NCBI GenBank assembly: GCA_029934055.1
Contig: JAOZMZ010000008.1
Span: 1-41,287 of the forward strand
Direction: 5' to 3'
Length of the DNA stretch: 41,287 nucleotides
DNA from: Kiritimatiellia bacterium
GTDB taxonomy: Bacteria; Verrucomicrobiota; Kiritimatiellia; B70-G9
This document shows, one piece after another, positions 23,118 to 31,740 of the stretch. The notes below the pieces were generated by a model, which worked only from the letters and a program-made list of their open reading frames with translations, ran no database searches and was not told the DNA's origin. Numbering within the stretch: the first letter of the stretch is position 1; each line of letters starts with the position of its first letter. The translations under genes and the position numbers were made by a program.

Positions 23118-26090
23118 TCAGAGTCCCTGGATAGGCAGTTTGAAGTTGCTTTGGACCGGCGGCACGAGTTTTTGGAAAGCGGGATCGTTGCGGATTGGAT
23201 CGAAGCGGCGGTCTTTGCGGGCCGCGTCGCGCACCGGTTCCCCGCCGAGCTTGACGGCATGGGCCAGGGATGAAATCGCCTCGTTGCTGCGGCCCGCGGC
23301 GACCTGGGCGGCGGCGAGGTCCATCCATATCCGGGTGTTGCCGGGATCGCGGGCAAGGTACTTCTGCAGGGCCGCCGCCAGGCGCGGGAACTGCTTGGCA
23401 TCGGCGAAGATTTGGGCGACGCGCAGGCAGACCGACGGGGGCAGGTTGGTGTCGGAGAGGAGGCGGTCGGTGAGTTGGTTGAGCATCGGCTGCAGGTTGA
23501 GTTTACGGTAGAGATCGGCGAGCTCGAAAGCATCGTTGAGCGTGGCGCGTTTTTCGGCGAAGGCCTGTTCGAGTTCGCGCCGGCGGGTGTCGGCCGTTTC
23601 GGCGTTGACGATCTGCGAGAGGAAGTCACGCACCTTGTCGTTACCGGGATCCTGCTTGAGGAAGTCCTCCACCAGCCGGCGGGCGTCGGCGAAGCGGCGC
23701 TGCTGCATGTAGACATCGGCCAGGCGGAAATTGGCTTCCGGGCTGAGGGGGTAAAGGGCGATGGCCTGTTTGAAGGCGTATTCCGACTCGGCGAACATGT
23801 GCCTGGCGGCGTAGAGGCCGGCGATGGCGCTGCGTAGTTTCGAGAAGGTCTTGCGCGCGACCACGTCGCGCAGGAACTTCTTGTTGCCGAGGAGGCGCTT
23901 GCAGTACCAGTCCCAGAAATCGCGGTCGTTCTTGACCATTTCGGGGGTCAGCCGGGGGAGGGGTTCGCTGTTGAGTTTCATGATCAGGCCGTGCGGCTGG
24001 AGGTAGGGGTACATCCAGGGAATGACGTAGCTTTCTTCGACGTAGAAATCGTGGGTGGCCTTGTTGGCTTCGAAAATCATGCGGGCGAGAATGCCGTTGA
24101 TCATCATCACGCCCTGGACGCCTTGGACGCTGACGCGGCCGTTTTCGAAAGTAACCGCTGCGCCCGGGGGAATCCGGCCGGCACGGACGTCCTCGACGTA
24201 CTTCTTGAAGGCGAAGTTGCTGTCCTGCTGGGAGGGAATCCATATTTCGTCGCCGTAGAGATCGCGCATGACGTTCATATAGGTATTATCGGCGAGGGCG
24301 TTTTGGGTGATGAGATAGACATCGGGGCGGACCTTGGCGGAGTAGATCATGTAGGTCGGCACGAAGCGGCCGGGGTCGGTGCCGCCGAAGAAAATAGCAT
24401 TGGTACCCATTTCGGGCGGGTAATCGGGATTGGGGTAGGACTTGCGTTCTTCCGGGCTGATTTCTTCCAGGATGGCGTGGGCGCCGCGGAGTTCCCAGGC
24501 ACCGAACTGCCAGCCGAAGTCATGGCCGTTCTGCTCGGCGCCGCCGACGATGCGGATCTGTTCCTTGTCGTAGGCGTTCTGCCATACGAGCACAAGGGGC
24601 AGCAGGGCGACGACGGTCACGCCTGCCAGACGGGACACAGCCGGGATACGGCGGCCGAGGAAGGAGGTTTCCAGGATCGTGAGCGCGGAGATCAGTCCGT
24701 AACCGAGCCAGATCGCGAAGACGGCGTGGGACTGGATGAGCTGCACCCGTTGGATGAAGAGGGTTTGGATATCCAGCTTGGGGTTGAGGAAGATGATCAA
24801 CATGATGCTAAGGGAGAAGAAGGCCCAGAGCGTGGTCAGCAGCCAGTCGCGCATGCGGCGTTCGAGACGGAAGAGGAAAAGGAAAGGAACCAGGGCCACG
24901 GCGGCGATGGGGGCGGTGTACTGGCCGCGAAGGTCGTGGAAATAGGCACCGAGCTGTTGCATGAACTTGCCGGGATTGGCGAAGACGTTGGAGAGGGTGA
25001 CCTTTTCGTACTGTCCGCGGGTGATGGCGTGCTTGAACCCTTCCAGGGTGCGGGGGTAACCCCAGTTCATGGGGGGATTCTGTTCGGACGCGAAAGGCAT
25101 GTAGGCGTAGAAGGAGAGTCCCAGGGCGGTACAGGCGATGATCAGGAAGACGCGTTTCCACTCGGTCATGATCTTGCGTTCGATCAGGTAAAGGCCGACC
25201 GGCGAGAGGAGAAAAAGCACCGCGAGGGTCTCCGTAAAAAGACGGGTGCGGGCCGCCTGGGCGGCGGCGGGGCCCGTGGAGGGCAGCTGAGTTGCTTTCC
25301 AGAAGAGGTAAGCGGATACGGCCACGAAGCCGACGGCGATGCTGTCGCGGAAGAGGGCGCGGTCGCGGAACCAGATGGCGGCCAGCAACCCGATGGAAAT
25401 GAAGAGGAGGGTCTGGTGGTTGGTGAGTCCGAGACCGAAGATGAAGGCGGTGACGTAGAGGATCTTGTCGTCTTTGGGCCGGCACATCCAGCGGTAGGCC
25501 AGCAGGATGATGAGCATCAGGAAGAAGGCGTTGAGGCTGTAGACCTCCACGATGACCGACTGTGACCAGAGTACCGGGCTGAAAGCCAGGAGGAGCCCGG
25601 CGGTTACTCCACCGACCCAACAGATGAGACTTTCGGTGGAATAGCCGAGGACGGCCGTGACCCGCCGCATGCCGCGGAGCATGTCGGCGCCGGAACGGCT
25701 GACGAGCAGGGCCAAAATCCCGCAGGCCAGCGCACCGAAAAAGGCCGACATCAGCCCGACGGCCCAGGCGGGATTGGGATGGCCGTAATATCTGACCCAG
25801 TGGAATATCCACTGAAAGAACCAGGAAAGGAGCGTCCATATCGGGTAGCCCGGCGGATGAGGCACGCCGAGGTAATCCGAGGCGACGGCGAGTTCGCCGG
25901 AATCCTCAAGGGTGACGGTGGGTGCGAGGGTGTAACAGTAGACCGCGAATGAAATCAGGAAAGTCGTCCAGAAGGCGCCCCAGTCCACGCGCCGGAAGAA
26001 GGCCCCGGCCTGGTGGTCGAAGAACGATTCCCGGGTCGGCACGCCGGGTGCGTTCTCGTCGCTGGGAGAAGTGTTTTTCCCTTTTGCCAT
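23118..26090 (-). CDS. DUF2723 GT-C membrane protein with TPR tail
   Basis: The 990-residue protein starts at the ATG at 26090. It keeps the DUF2723 signature: TLAPTVTLEDSGELAVAS (54-71) followed by GVPHPPGYP (75-83). Many membrane helices follow to about residue 500, then a soluble region and TPR-like repeats (about 750-985). DUF2723 includes TMEM260-type protein O-mannosyltransferases, which use polyprenyl-phosphate sugars on the outer membrane face; that activity is inferred. A further 37 codons are open upstream, but their third positions are less G/C-rich and a promoter fits just ahead, so I prefer 26090. It is the neighbour of the lipid-sugar donor genes and reads in the same direction. 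Confidence 0.8.
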   Translation of the reverse strand: MAKGKNTSPSDENAPGVPTRESFFDHQAGAFFRRVDWGAFWTTFLISFAVYCYTLAPTVTLEDSGELAVASDYLGVPHPPGYPIWTLLSWFFQWIFHWVRYYGHPNPAWAVGLMSAFFGALACGILALLVSRSGADMLRGMRRVTAVLGYSTESLICWVGGVTAGLLLAFSPVLWSQSVIVEVYSLNAFFLMLIILLAYRWMCRPKDDKILYVTAFIFGLGLTNHQTLLFISIGLLAAIWFRDRALFRDSIAVGFVAVSAYLFWKATQLPSTGPAAAQAARTRLFTETLAVLFLLSPVGLYLIERKIMTEWKRVFLIIACTALGLSFYAYMPFASEQNPPMNWGYPRTLEGFKHAITRGQYEKVTLSNVFANPGKFMQQLGAYFHDLRGQYTAPIAAVALVPFLFLFRLERRMRDWLLTTLWAFFSLSIMLIIFLNPKLDIQTLFIQRVQLIQSHAVFAIWLGYGLISALTILETSFLGRRIPAVSRLAGVTVVALLPLVLVWQNAYDKEQIRIVGGAEQNGHDFGWQFGAWELRGAHAILEEISPEERKSYPNPDYPPEMGTNAIFFGGTDPGRFVPTYMIYSAKVRPDVYLITQNALADNTYMNVMRDLYGDEIWIPSQQDSNFAFKKYVEDVRAGRIPPGAAVTFENGRVSVQGVQGVMMINGILARMIFEANKATHDFYVEESYVIPWMYPYLQPHGLIMKLNSEPLPRLTPEMVKNDRDFWDWYCKRLLGNKKFLRDVVARKTFSKLRSAIAGLYAARHMFAESEYAFKQAIALYPLSPEANFRLADVYMQQRRFADARRLVEDFLKQDPGNDKVRDFLSQIVNAETADTRRRELEQAFAEKRATLNDAFELADLYRKLNLQPMLNQLTDRLLSDTNLPPSVCLRVAQIFADAKQFPRLAAALQKYLARDPGNTRIWMDLAAAQVAAGRSNEAISSLAHAVKLGGEPVRDAARKDRRFDPIRNDPAFQKLVPPVQSNFKLPIQGL

Positions 26091-26221
26091 TTTGTAAACG
26101 TCTCCAGCCGAGTTTATGACCGGCGCCGGGAGGCGGCGTTCGAGATCAACCGCGACAAATTTTTCGCCCGTACGTCCAGGTGGGGCGCACGGGAATACCA
26201 TCCCGGCCAGAATCGGGAGAG

Positions 26222-26250
26222 ACTATTGGGCAAGCGCGTCGGATAGTCAA
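26222..26250 (-). promoter_or_regulatory. Candidate promoter of the 23118-26090 gene
   Basis: On the minus strand TTGACT (26250-26245, five of six) and AATAGT (26227-26222, four of six) are 17 bases apart. Transcription would start near 26215, leaving a leader of about 125 bases before the ATG. The preceding UbiA-like gene ends only 18 bases away, so the large gene may also be read through from it. No riboswitch is recognised in the leader. Confidence 0.5.
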
Positions 26251-26267
26251 GCGTGCGGGCGCGCTTT

Positions 26268-27182
26268 TCAGCGGAAACGCAGAAACATCACGATCGCGAG
26301 GATGCTCAGCCCGTACAGGAAGAGGTTGACAAGGATCGGGCCGTCACTGAGGAGAATGCGTTCAGGGCGGTCGCCCTTGGCGTGACGGTAGACGAGGTCG
26401 AGATAGCGGAAGATGCCGAAAACGACAAAGGGGATGGTCAATCCGAGCAGATGCGTGCCGAACTTGGCGACGGTGTCGGGCCAGAGCGTATAAAGCGAGT
26501 AGGAGACGACGGTGACCGCGCTGATGACGGCGATGAGCTGATCGAGGAGGCGGGGATCGTATTTTTCGAGGGTGGGGCGGGTAGCGCCCGGCAGATGGTT
26601 GAGTTCGACTTTTTCATGGCGGCGCTTGCAGACGGCCAGGAAGAGTGCCAGCCAGAAGGTGCACAGCAACAGCCAGGGCGAGATGCCGACGGAAACGGCG
26701 ACTGCACCGGCGGTCGCCCGCAGGACGAAGCCGAAGGCTATCACCAGCAGGTCCACCAGGGCGACGTTCTTCATGGCGAAGATGTAGAGTATTTGCAGCA
26801 GCACATAGGCGGCCAGTACGGCTGTCAGGGCGCGATTCACGTAAAGCGAGGCGGCCATGGACCCGGCGATGAGGAGAACGGCGAAGGTGACGGCCGTGGC
26901 AGGCGGGAGCAGGCCGGCGGCGACGGGCCGCAGGCGCTTGATGGGGTGAGCCCGGTCGAGATCGGCGTCGCGCACGTCATTGATGAGATAGATGCCGCTG
27001 GAGGTCGTGCAGAAGAGAATGGCGGCGGCGATGACGCGCCAGAGGTTGGTCAGGGGCACCTGCTGGGTACGGTCGCCGAGCGCGAAGATGAACGCCGCCA
27101 GTACTACGGCGTTTTTCGTCCACTGTGCGGGGCGCATGGCGGCGATAAGTGGGTGGCGCAGAGGCGCGGTGGAGGAGTTCAT
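26268..27182 (-). CDS. UbiA-family polyprenyl-phosphate phosphoribosyltransferase-like enzyme
   Basis: The 304-residue integral membrane prenyltransferase-fold protein has about eight or nine helices. The first Asp-rich motif is NDVRDADLDRAHPIKRLRP (68-86), with the NDxxDxxxD metal site and the following HPxKxRP. DLLVIAFGFVLRATAGA follows later. This combination resembles decaprenyl-phosphate phosphoribosyltransferase, which attaches ribose 5-phosphate from PRPP to a polyprenyl phosphate on the way to arabinose donors. Other UbiA enzymes remain possible. Its ATG overlaps the stop of the DPM1-like gene (ATGA, 27182-27179), so the two lipid-sugar enzymes are translationally coupled. Confidence 0.8.
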   Translation of the reverse strand: MNSSTAPLRHPLIAAMRPAQWTKNAVVLAAFIFALGDRTQQVPLTNLWRVIAAAILFCTTSSGIYLINDVRDADLDRAHPIKRLRPVAAGLLPPATAVTFAVLLIAGSMAASLYVNRALTAVLAAYVLLQILYIFAMKNVALVDLLVIAFGFVLRATAGAVAVSVGISPWLLLCTFWLALFLAVCKRRHEKVELNHLPGATRPTLEKYDPRLLDQLIAVISAVTVVSYSLYTLWPDTVAKFGTHLLGLTIPFVVFGIFRYLDLVYRHAKGDRPERILLSDGPILVNLFLYGLSILAIVMFLRFR

Positions 27183-27931
27183 GCGACGATGCTCCTGGGA
27201 TTTGGACGGCGTGGCGGCCGGCGGCGGAGGCCGGCTCTGAACCATAGTTTCCAGACTGTCAACAGGGCTTCGAAGACGATGGCGGAGTTCATTTTGGAGA
27301 CGCCGGAGCGGCGTTCTTCGAAGGTTATGGGGATTTCGGTGATGTGGAACCCGTTTATCCACGCGAAGTGACACATTTCGATCTGAAAAGCATAGCCGTT
27401 GGAGGTGATATGGTCGAGGCTGACGGCTTCGAGAATGTTGCGGCGGTAACACTTGTATCCGCCGGTCGGGTCGCTGAACGGCATGCCGGTGATCAGGCGT
27501 ACGTAGATCGCGGCCGCCTTGCTGAGGATGAGGCGGGCGAGCGGCCAGTTGATAATGCGGATGCCGCCGATATAGCGGGATCCGAGCACGAGATCGGCTT
27601 CGGCGGCCGCCGCGAGGAAACGCGGTATGTCGGCCGGGTCGTGAGAGAAATCGGCGTCCATTTCGAAAACGTAGTCGTAGGAACGTTCAAGGGCCCAGCG
27701 GAAACCGGCTACGTAGGCCGGGCCCAGCCCCCCCTTGTCGCGGCGATGGAGAACGTGGATCGCGGGGTGATCGGCGGCGAGCTCGTCGAGGATCACGCCG
27801 GTCCCATCGGGCGAATTGTCGTCTACAAAGAGGATGTGGACATGGGGCGCGTGCTGATGGACGGCGGCGGCGATTCCCCGCACGTTGTCTTTCTCGTTAT
27901 ACGTGGGAATGACAACCAGTGTATCTTCCAT
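27179..27931 (-). CDS. DPM1-like polyprenyl-phosphate mannose synthase (family 2 glycosyltransferase)
   Basis: The 250-residue family 2 glycosyltransferase has VVIPTYNEKDN (6-16), FVDDNSPDGTG (35-45), the metal motif MDADFSHDP (91-99), GSRYIGG and DPTGGYKCYRR. The length and motif set match soluble DPM1-type enzymes, which make polyprenyl-phosphate mannose (or glucose) from GDP-mannose at the inner face of the membrane. No C-terminal membrane helices are present; the basic Arg/Pro tail may attach to the membrane. It is the first gene of a minus-strand run with the UbiA enzyme and the DUF2723 protein, which fits a donor-then-transfer pathway. Confidence 0.88.
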   Translation of the reverse strand: MEDTLVVIPTYNEKDNVRGIAAAVHQHAPHVHILFVDDNSPDGTGVILDELAADHPAIHVLHRRDKGGLGPAYVAGFRWALERSYDYVFEMDADFSHDPADIPRFLAAAAEADLVLGSRYIGGIRIINWPLARLILSKAAAIYVRLITGMPFSDPTGGYKCYRRNILEAVSLDHITSNGYAFQIEMCHFAWINGFHITEIPITFEERRSGVSKMNSAIVFEALLTVWKLWFRAGLRRRPPRRPNPRSIVA

Positions 27932-28086
27932 CGTCTTGTGAACTCCGGCCCGTTCGTCGTCCCCGGCCTCGGACCCCGCCGCCGGGGTGCAATTGCGATT
28001 GCATCCCTGAATTCACTTCACGCGACGGTAACCGTTGCGGGCGGGGCTTGCAAGGATTATGCGCGCCGCCGAAAATGTGCTGTGGA

Positions 28087-28115
28087 TTGCAATGGGGGCG
28101 TGGGCAAAGTATATT
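28087..28115 (+). promoter_or_regulatory. sigma70-type promoter of def
   Basis: TTGCAA (28087-28092, four of six) and TATATT (28110-28115, five of six) are exactly 17 bases apart. Transcription would start near 28122, about 25 bases before the def ATG. The region 27932-28080 also serves the divergent DPM1-like gene; it contains the dyads ACGGT-A-ACCGT and ACCCCG-CCGC-CGGGGT but no clear minus-strand promoter. Confidence 0.6.
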
Positions 28116-28146
28116 GCGGCGATGAATTTGAAGGAAGGGCCGGGTG

Positions 28147-28686
28147 ATGGAAATTCGCATATATGGTGATCCTGTCTTGAGGCGGCAGGCCGCTCCCGTA
28201 GAGAGTGTGGATTCGGCTGTGCGCGACATGGCCCGGGAGATGCTGGAGACGATGTACGCCAACCGGGGTATCGGACTGGCCGCCGAACAGGTCGGGGGTG
28301 AGCTGGCGGTGTGTGTGCTCGACGTGCCGGCGGATATGGATCGTGACACCGCCGGCCGCCGGCTGAACAAGGCGATCAAAATGCCGCTGGTGGTTATCAA
28401 TCCACACATCGAGGATATTTCGGACACCCAGGAGTCCGCCGAGGAGGGGTGTCTGAGTTTTCCGAACATATACGTAACCGTAGCGCGGCCTGCCATCGTA
28501 CGGGTGAGCTACGTGGATTTGAACGGCGCTGCGCGGGAAGTGGAGGCGCGTGGGCTGGTCGGACGGGCCCTGCAGCATGAGATTGATCATCTCAACGGGG
28601 TGCTTTTCATAGACCGCGTGCCGGCCTTGAAAAGACTGGCGTTGTCCGGCCGCCTGTGGCGCCTGCGGGCTGCCGGGCGGCGGTGA
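28147..28686 (+). CDS. def: Peptide deformylase
   Basis: The 179-residue metalloenzyme removes the formyl group from nascent proteins. The three family motifs are present: GIGLAAEQVG (41-50), EEGCLSFP (99-106, metal ligand Cys102) and QHEIDHLNG (143-151, ligands His144 and His148, catalytic Glu145). Motif 1 normally reads GIGLAAPQVG; the Pro is Glu47 here. The ATG at 28147 is favoured over the GTG three bases upstream because AAGGAAGG sits at a normal distance. The gene stands alone and converges with parA; no fmt gene follows. Confidence 0.95.
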   Translation: MEIRIYGDPVLRRQAAPVESVDSAVRDMAREMLETMYANRGIGLAAEQVGGELAVCVLDVPADMDRDTAGRRLNKAIKMPLVVINPHIEDISDTQESAEEGCLSFPNIYVTVARPAIVRVSYVDLNGAAREVEARGLVGRALQHEIDHLNGVLFIDRVPALKRLALSGRLWRLRAAGRR

Positions 28687-28715
28687 ATCGGCGCGGGTAG
28701 CTGCGGAAGTGAGGG

Positions 28716-29588
28716 TCAGAAGGAGGAGGGCGGGCCGGGGGGTGGAGGAGAGAGCGCCTCGTTGGTTTCCGTGGGAGGACTATCTGCAGAGTGGACCGCT
28801 TCCGTGGCCGCGGCGAGAGATCGGCGCTGGAGGAATTCGCGGGCGAGTTGGCGGTAGGCGGCGGCGCCGGTACAGCGCCGGTCGTAAGCGATCACGGGTT
28901 TACCGAAGCTCGGGGCTTCACTGAGGCGCACCGTGCGCGGTATGAGGGTTTCGAAGACCTTGTCACCGAAATGGGTGACGACCTCGCTGACGACCTGCTG
29001 GGAAAGATTCGTGCGTGTGTCGTACATGGTCATCACGATGCCTTCCAGCTCGAGGCCGCTGTTGGCGCCGCCGGCGCTGATACGTTGTACGAGCCCGAGC
29101 ATGACGCTGAGGCCTTCCAAGGCGTAGTATTCGCACTGCATGGGAATGAGAATCGAATCGGCGGCGGCCAGGGCGTTCATGGTGAGGATTCCGAGGGAGG
29201 GAGGGCAGTCCACGAAGATGTAATCATAGTTTCCCGTTTCGGCGAGAGGCTCGAGGGCGCGGCGGAGCCGGTGGAGATAATCGTTCGTGCGGGCGATATC
29301 GACTTCGGCGCCGGCGAGATCGACTTCGGCCGGAATGATATCCAAGCGCCGTATTCCCGTGGGCCGCACACATTCGGCGGCCGGCCGTTCGCCCAGCAGG
29401 GGCGCATAGATGCTGGCCCCGGGGGCTTTTTCGAGGCCCAATCCACTGGTGGCGTTCGCCTGGGGATCGAGGTCTACCAGAAGGATGCGCCGGCGCCGTT
29501 CGGCGAGACAGGCGGAGAGGTTGACTGCGGTGGTGGTCTTGCCGACCCCGCCCTTCTGGTTTGCGACGGCTATGATACGTGTCTGCAC
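28716..29588 (-). CDS. parA: ParA/Soj-type chromosome-partitioning ATPase
   Basis: The 290-residue deviant Walker ATPase has NQKGGVGKTTT (10-20), with signature Lys12 and Lys17. LLVDLDPQANATSGLG and FVDCPPSLGILT follow, as in chromosomal Soj/ParA proteins. Such ATPases dimerise on DNA with ATP and move ParB-bound origins. The core ends near residue 260; the remainder is a Pro/Ser-rich tail. It lacks the N-terminal helix-turn-helix of plasmid type Ia ParA. No parB gene or parS-like palindrome was noticed in the window, so its partner must lie elsewhere. It follows rmuC on the same strand after 62 bases. Confidence 0.9.
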   Translation of the reverse strand: MQTRIIAVANQKGGVGKTTTAVNLSACLAERRRRILLVDLDPQANATSGLGLEKAPGASIYAPLLGERPAAECVRPTGIRRLDIIPAEVDLAGAEVDIARTNDYLHRLRRALEPLAETGNYDYIFVDCPPSLGILTMNALAAADSILIPMQCEYYALEGLSVMLGLVQRISAGGANSGLELEGIVMTMYDTRTNLSQQVVSEVVTHFGDKVFETLIPRTVRLSEAPSFGKPVIAYDRRCTGAAAYRQLAREFLQRRSLAAATEAVHSADSPPTETNEALSPPPPGPPSSF

Positions 29589-29650
29589 CGCGTTCTCTTG
29601 GTTTTCCGCTTATAGGGTACGTTGAGAGCCGCCGCCCGCTCAAGTCATTA

Positions 29651-30733
29651 TCATTCCGACTCCCCGCCGGATGACGGCGAAGTGTCGCCGGGATGGTTGT
29701 CTTCTATGCGGCTGATTTCATCGCTGATGCGTCCGAGTCGCTTCTCGGCCTCGGTGTATTTCTTGATGGAATTCTCGAGATGTTGCCCGACGAGCCGGAA
29801 AGGTTCCTCGAAGGCCAACAGATCGCGGCGCAGGCGCGCGAGCTGGTTGATGATCTGGCGGGCGCTTTCTTCCACCCGCATGCCTTTCAGGCCGAGGAGG
29901 ACGGTTTGGAGGTAGGCATAGAGGTTGTTGGGAGAGACGGGGATGACGCGTTTGGCGAGGGCATACGCGAATATCGAGCCGCCGGAGGATTCATCTTCGC
30001 GGATGATGGTTTCGTAGTAGACGTTTTCGGCGGGGATATACATCAGGGCGAAATCGAAGGTGCCTTCGTCGGTACGGATGTATTTGGAAGAGATGGTGTC
30101 GATATGACTGCGGACGTCGCGCATGAATTGCCGTCGCGCGGCGGCGCGCTGGGATTCGTCGCCGGCCTGAATGACGCGACGGAAGTTTTCGAGGGGGAAC
30201 TTGGCATCCACGGGAACCATGCCGTCGCGCAGAATGATGACGGCGTCCACGGTTTGGCCGTCCTTGAAGGAGTACTGGGTGTGGAAATGCTCCGCGGGGA
30301 GGATCTGGGAGAGGAGGTCGTTGAGGAAGAGTTCCCCCATAGCGCCGCGGAGCTTGGGGGCCCGGAGGATATCGTGCAGGCCGGCGACGTCCCGGCCGAC
30401 TTCGAGAACGCGGCGGGTGGCCTCGTCGAGTTGTCCAAGCTGGCGGTTGAGGTTCTGGATCACGCGCCCGGCGTTGTCGAGGCGGTCGCCGATGGTTTTC
30501 TGGCTGTCGCCGAGGGTGCGCAGCATCTGGGAGTTGACCTGCTGGACGGAGTCGCGCAGGTTCTGCATTTCGCGGCCCATGCGGTCGGCGAGGTCATTGA
30601 TCCGGTTTTGAACCAGGAGCAACGCCTGTTCTTGGGAGGATGACTGTTGCCGCCGGATGAGGCTGCGGCGCAGCCACAGAGCCGCGACGGCCGCCGCTGC
30701 GATGGCGGCGATGATCAGCGCAATGGTGTTCAT
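29651..30733 (-). CDS. rmuC: RmuC-family DNA recombination protein
   Basis: The product is 360 residues from the ATG at 30733. It has an N-terminal membrane helix (about 4-22), a coiled-coil region (about 30-120) and the RmuC nuclease-like core: GAMGELFLNDLLSQILP, VDAVIILRDGMVPVDAKFPL and FALMYIPAENVYYE. RmuC limits rearrangements at inverted repeats and has a restriction-endonuclease-like fold; the VDAKFPLE segment is characteristic. The frame can be read from a TTG four codons earlier, but the ATG with AAGGT upstream is more likely. It begins 19 bases after the uspA stop, so the two are co-transcribed. Confidence 0.93.
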   Translation of the reverse strand: MNTIALIIAAIAAAAVAALWLRRSLIRRQQSSSQEQALLLVQNRINDLADRMGREMQNLRDSVQQVNSQMLRTLGDSQKTIGDRLDNAGRVIQNLNRQLGQLDEATRRVLEVGRDVAGLHDILRAPKLRGAMGELFLNDLLSQILPAEHFHTQYSFKDGQTVDAVIILRDGMVPVDAKFPLENFRRVIQAGDESQRAAARRQFMRDVRSHIDTISSKYIRTDEGTFDFALMYIPAENVYYETIIREDESSGGSIFAYALAKRVIPVSPNNLYAYLQTVLLGLKGMRVEESARQIINQLARLRRDLLAFEEPFRLVGQHLENSIKKYTEAEKRLGRISDEISRIEDNHPGDTSPSSGGESE

Positions 30734-30752
30734 TATTTCCGGCAAACGACCT

Positions 30753-31595
30753 TCAGCGTACGAGCATCACGGGAATCTCGCTTTTGGCCACGAGGCGCAT
30801 GGTATTGCTGCCGAGAATCATTTCACGGATCCGGCTGTGTCCGTAGGCGCCGACGACGACCAGATCGCAGGCGTTGGCCTCTGCTGCGGCGAGGATGGCG
30901 TCCGCGGGAGGGCCGTCGCCGATAATGGCCTTGACCGAGCAGCCGTGATCGGCGGCGAGGGTCACGGCTTCCCCGGAAATATCGGTGGGATCCTTCCCGG
31001 TGCTTTCGTCACGCACGGTCAGGACGATCAATTCGATGTTCAGGGCCACGGCGGTTTCGGCTGCTTCGCGGAGTGCCTGGCCGGCGTGGGGACTGCCGTC
31101 GTAGGCGGCGAGCAGGCGCTTGATCGGGTGATGTTCGCGTGGAGTGACCAGGCACGGTTTCACGGAGTGGCGTACGATGCGTTCGGTGCTGGAACCCATC
31201 AGTTCGCCGATGAGATCGGCATCTTCTCCCTTGCGCCCGAGGACGAGCAACTCGGCGCGGGATTCTTCCTCGAGGATCACGCTGGGGGGATGGCCCATTT
31301 TGAGGAGAGTCTCGACCTGGAGATCTTGGCTTGCGCAGCGTTCGTGGAAGGCGTTGATCACGGCTTCGCCCTTTTTTTCCATCAGCTCGCGGAACTGTTT
31401 GAGTTGGGCGCCGTAGGGCTGGGCCCCGATCCAACCGGAAAGGTCGGCCATAAAGGGGCCTTCCAACATGCGGGAGTCGAGCACGTGCAGGCCGGTGAGG
31501 CGCGCCTTGAGGCGCCGGGCGAGTTCGATGGCGTAATCGCAGGCGGCGTCGCCGTAGGTGGACCCGTCGGTGCAGACCATGATGCTTTTTATCAT
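30753..31595 (-). CDS. Tandem universal stress protein (two UspA domains)
   Basis: This 280-residue cytoplasmic protein has two UspA folds, at about 1-150 and 155-280. The second carries the ATP-binding motif GAYG-x9-GSN (G-2x-G-9x-G) and ends in PVMLVR. The first has GRKG-x10-GSS, one residue longer than the canonical spacing, so it may bind nucleotide less well. UspA proteins help cells survive stress or arrest. An open frame continues upstream to 32759, but that is antisense to ftsK. The ATG at 31595 matches the family start (MIKSIMVCTDGS). The gene leads the uspA-rmuC-parA run and is divergent from ftsK. Confidence 0.93.
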   Translation of the reverse strand: MIKSIMVCTDGSTYGDAACDYAIELARRLKARLTGLHVLDSRMLEGPFMADLSGWIGAQPYGAQLKQFRELMEKKGEAVINAFHERCASQDLQVETLLKMGHPPSVILEEESRAELLVLGRKGEDADLIGELMGSSTERIVRHSVKPCLVTPREHHPIKRLLAAYDGSPHAGQALREAAETAVALNIELIVLTVRDESTGKDPTDISGEAVTLAADHGCSVKAIIGDGPPADAILAAAEANACDLVVVGAYGHSRIREMILGSNTMRLVAKSEIPVMLVR

Positions 31596-31740
31596 CTTGT
31601 CGTTTTTCCTTTCGCTGTGAGGGGTTCTCGTCTCTCCGGAGTAATGGTGGCGATGCGGGCGGGTTTTGTCCAGATCGCAATGGGGGGCGTGGGTGCGGGG
31701 GGGCTTGCGCCGGGACGGGCGGGGGATGTATTCTCGGCGC

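Noticed and set aside
23991-25565. Open frame of 524 codons on the plus strand
   Set aside because: It is antisense to the DUF2723 gene, with a Glu/Gly/Asp-rich composition typical of a reverse-strand artefact.
27183-27452. In-frame upstream extension of the UbiA gene
   Set aside because: It lies inside the DPM1-like gene in another frame and has a shadow-like composition; the ATG at 27182 overlaps the upstream stop in the usual ATGA manner.
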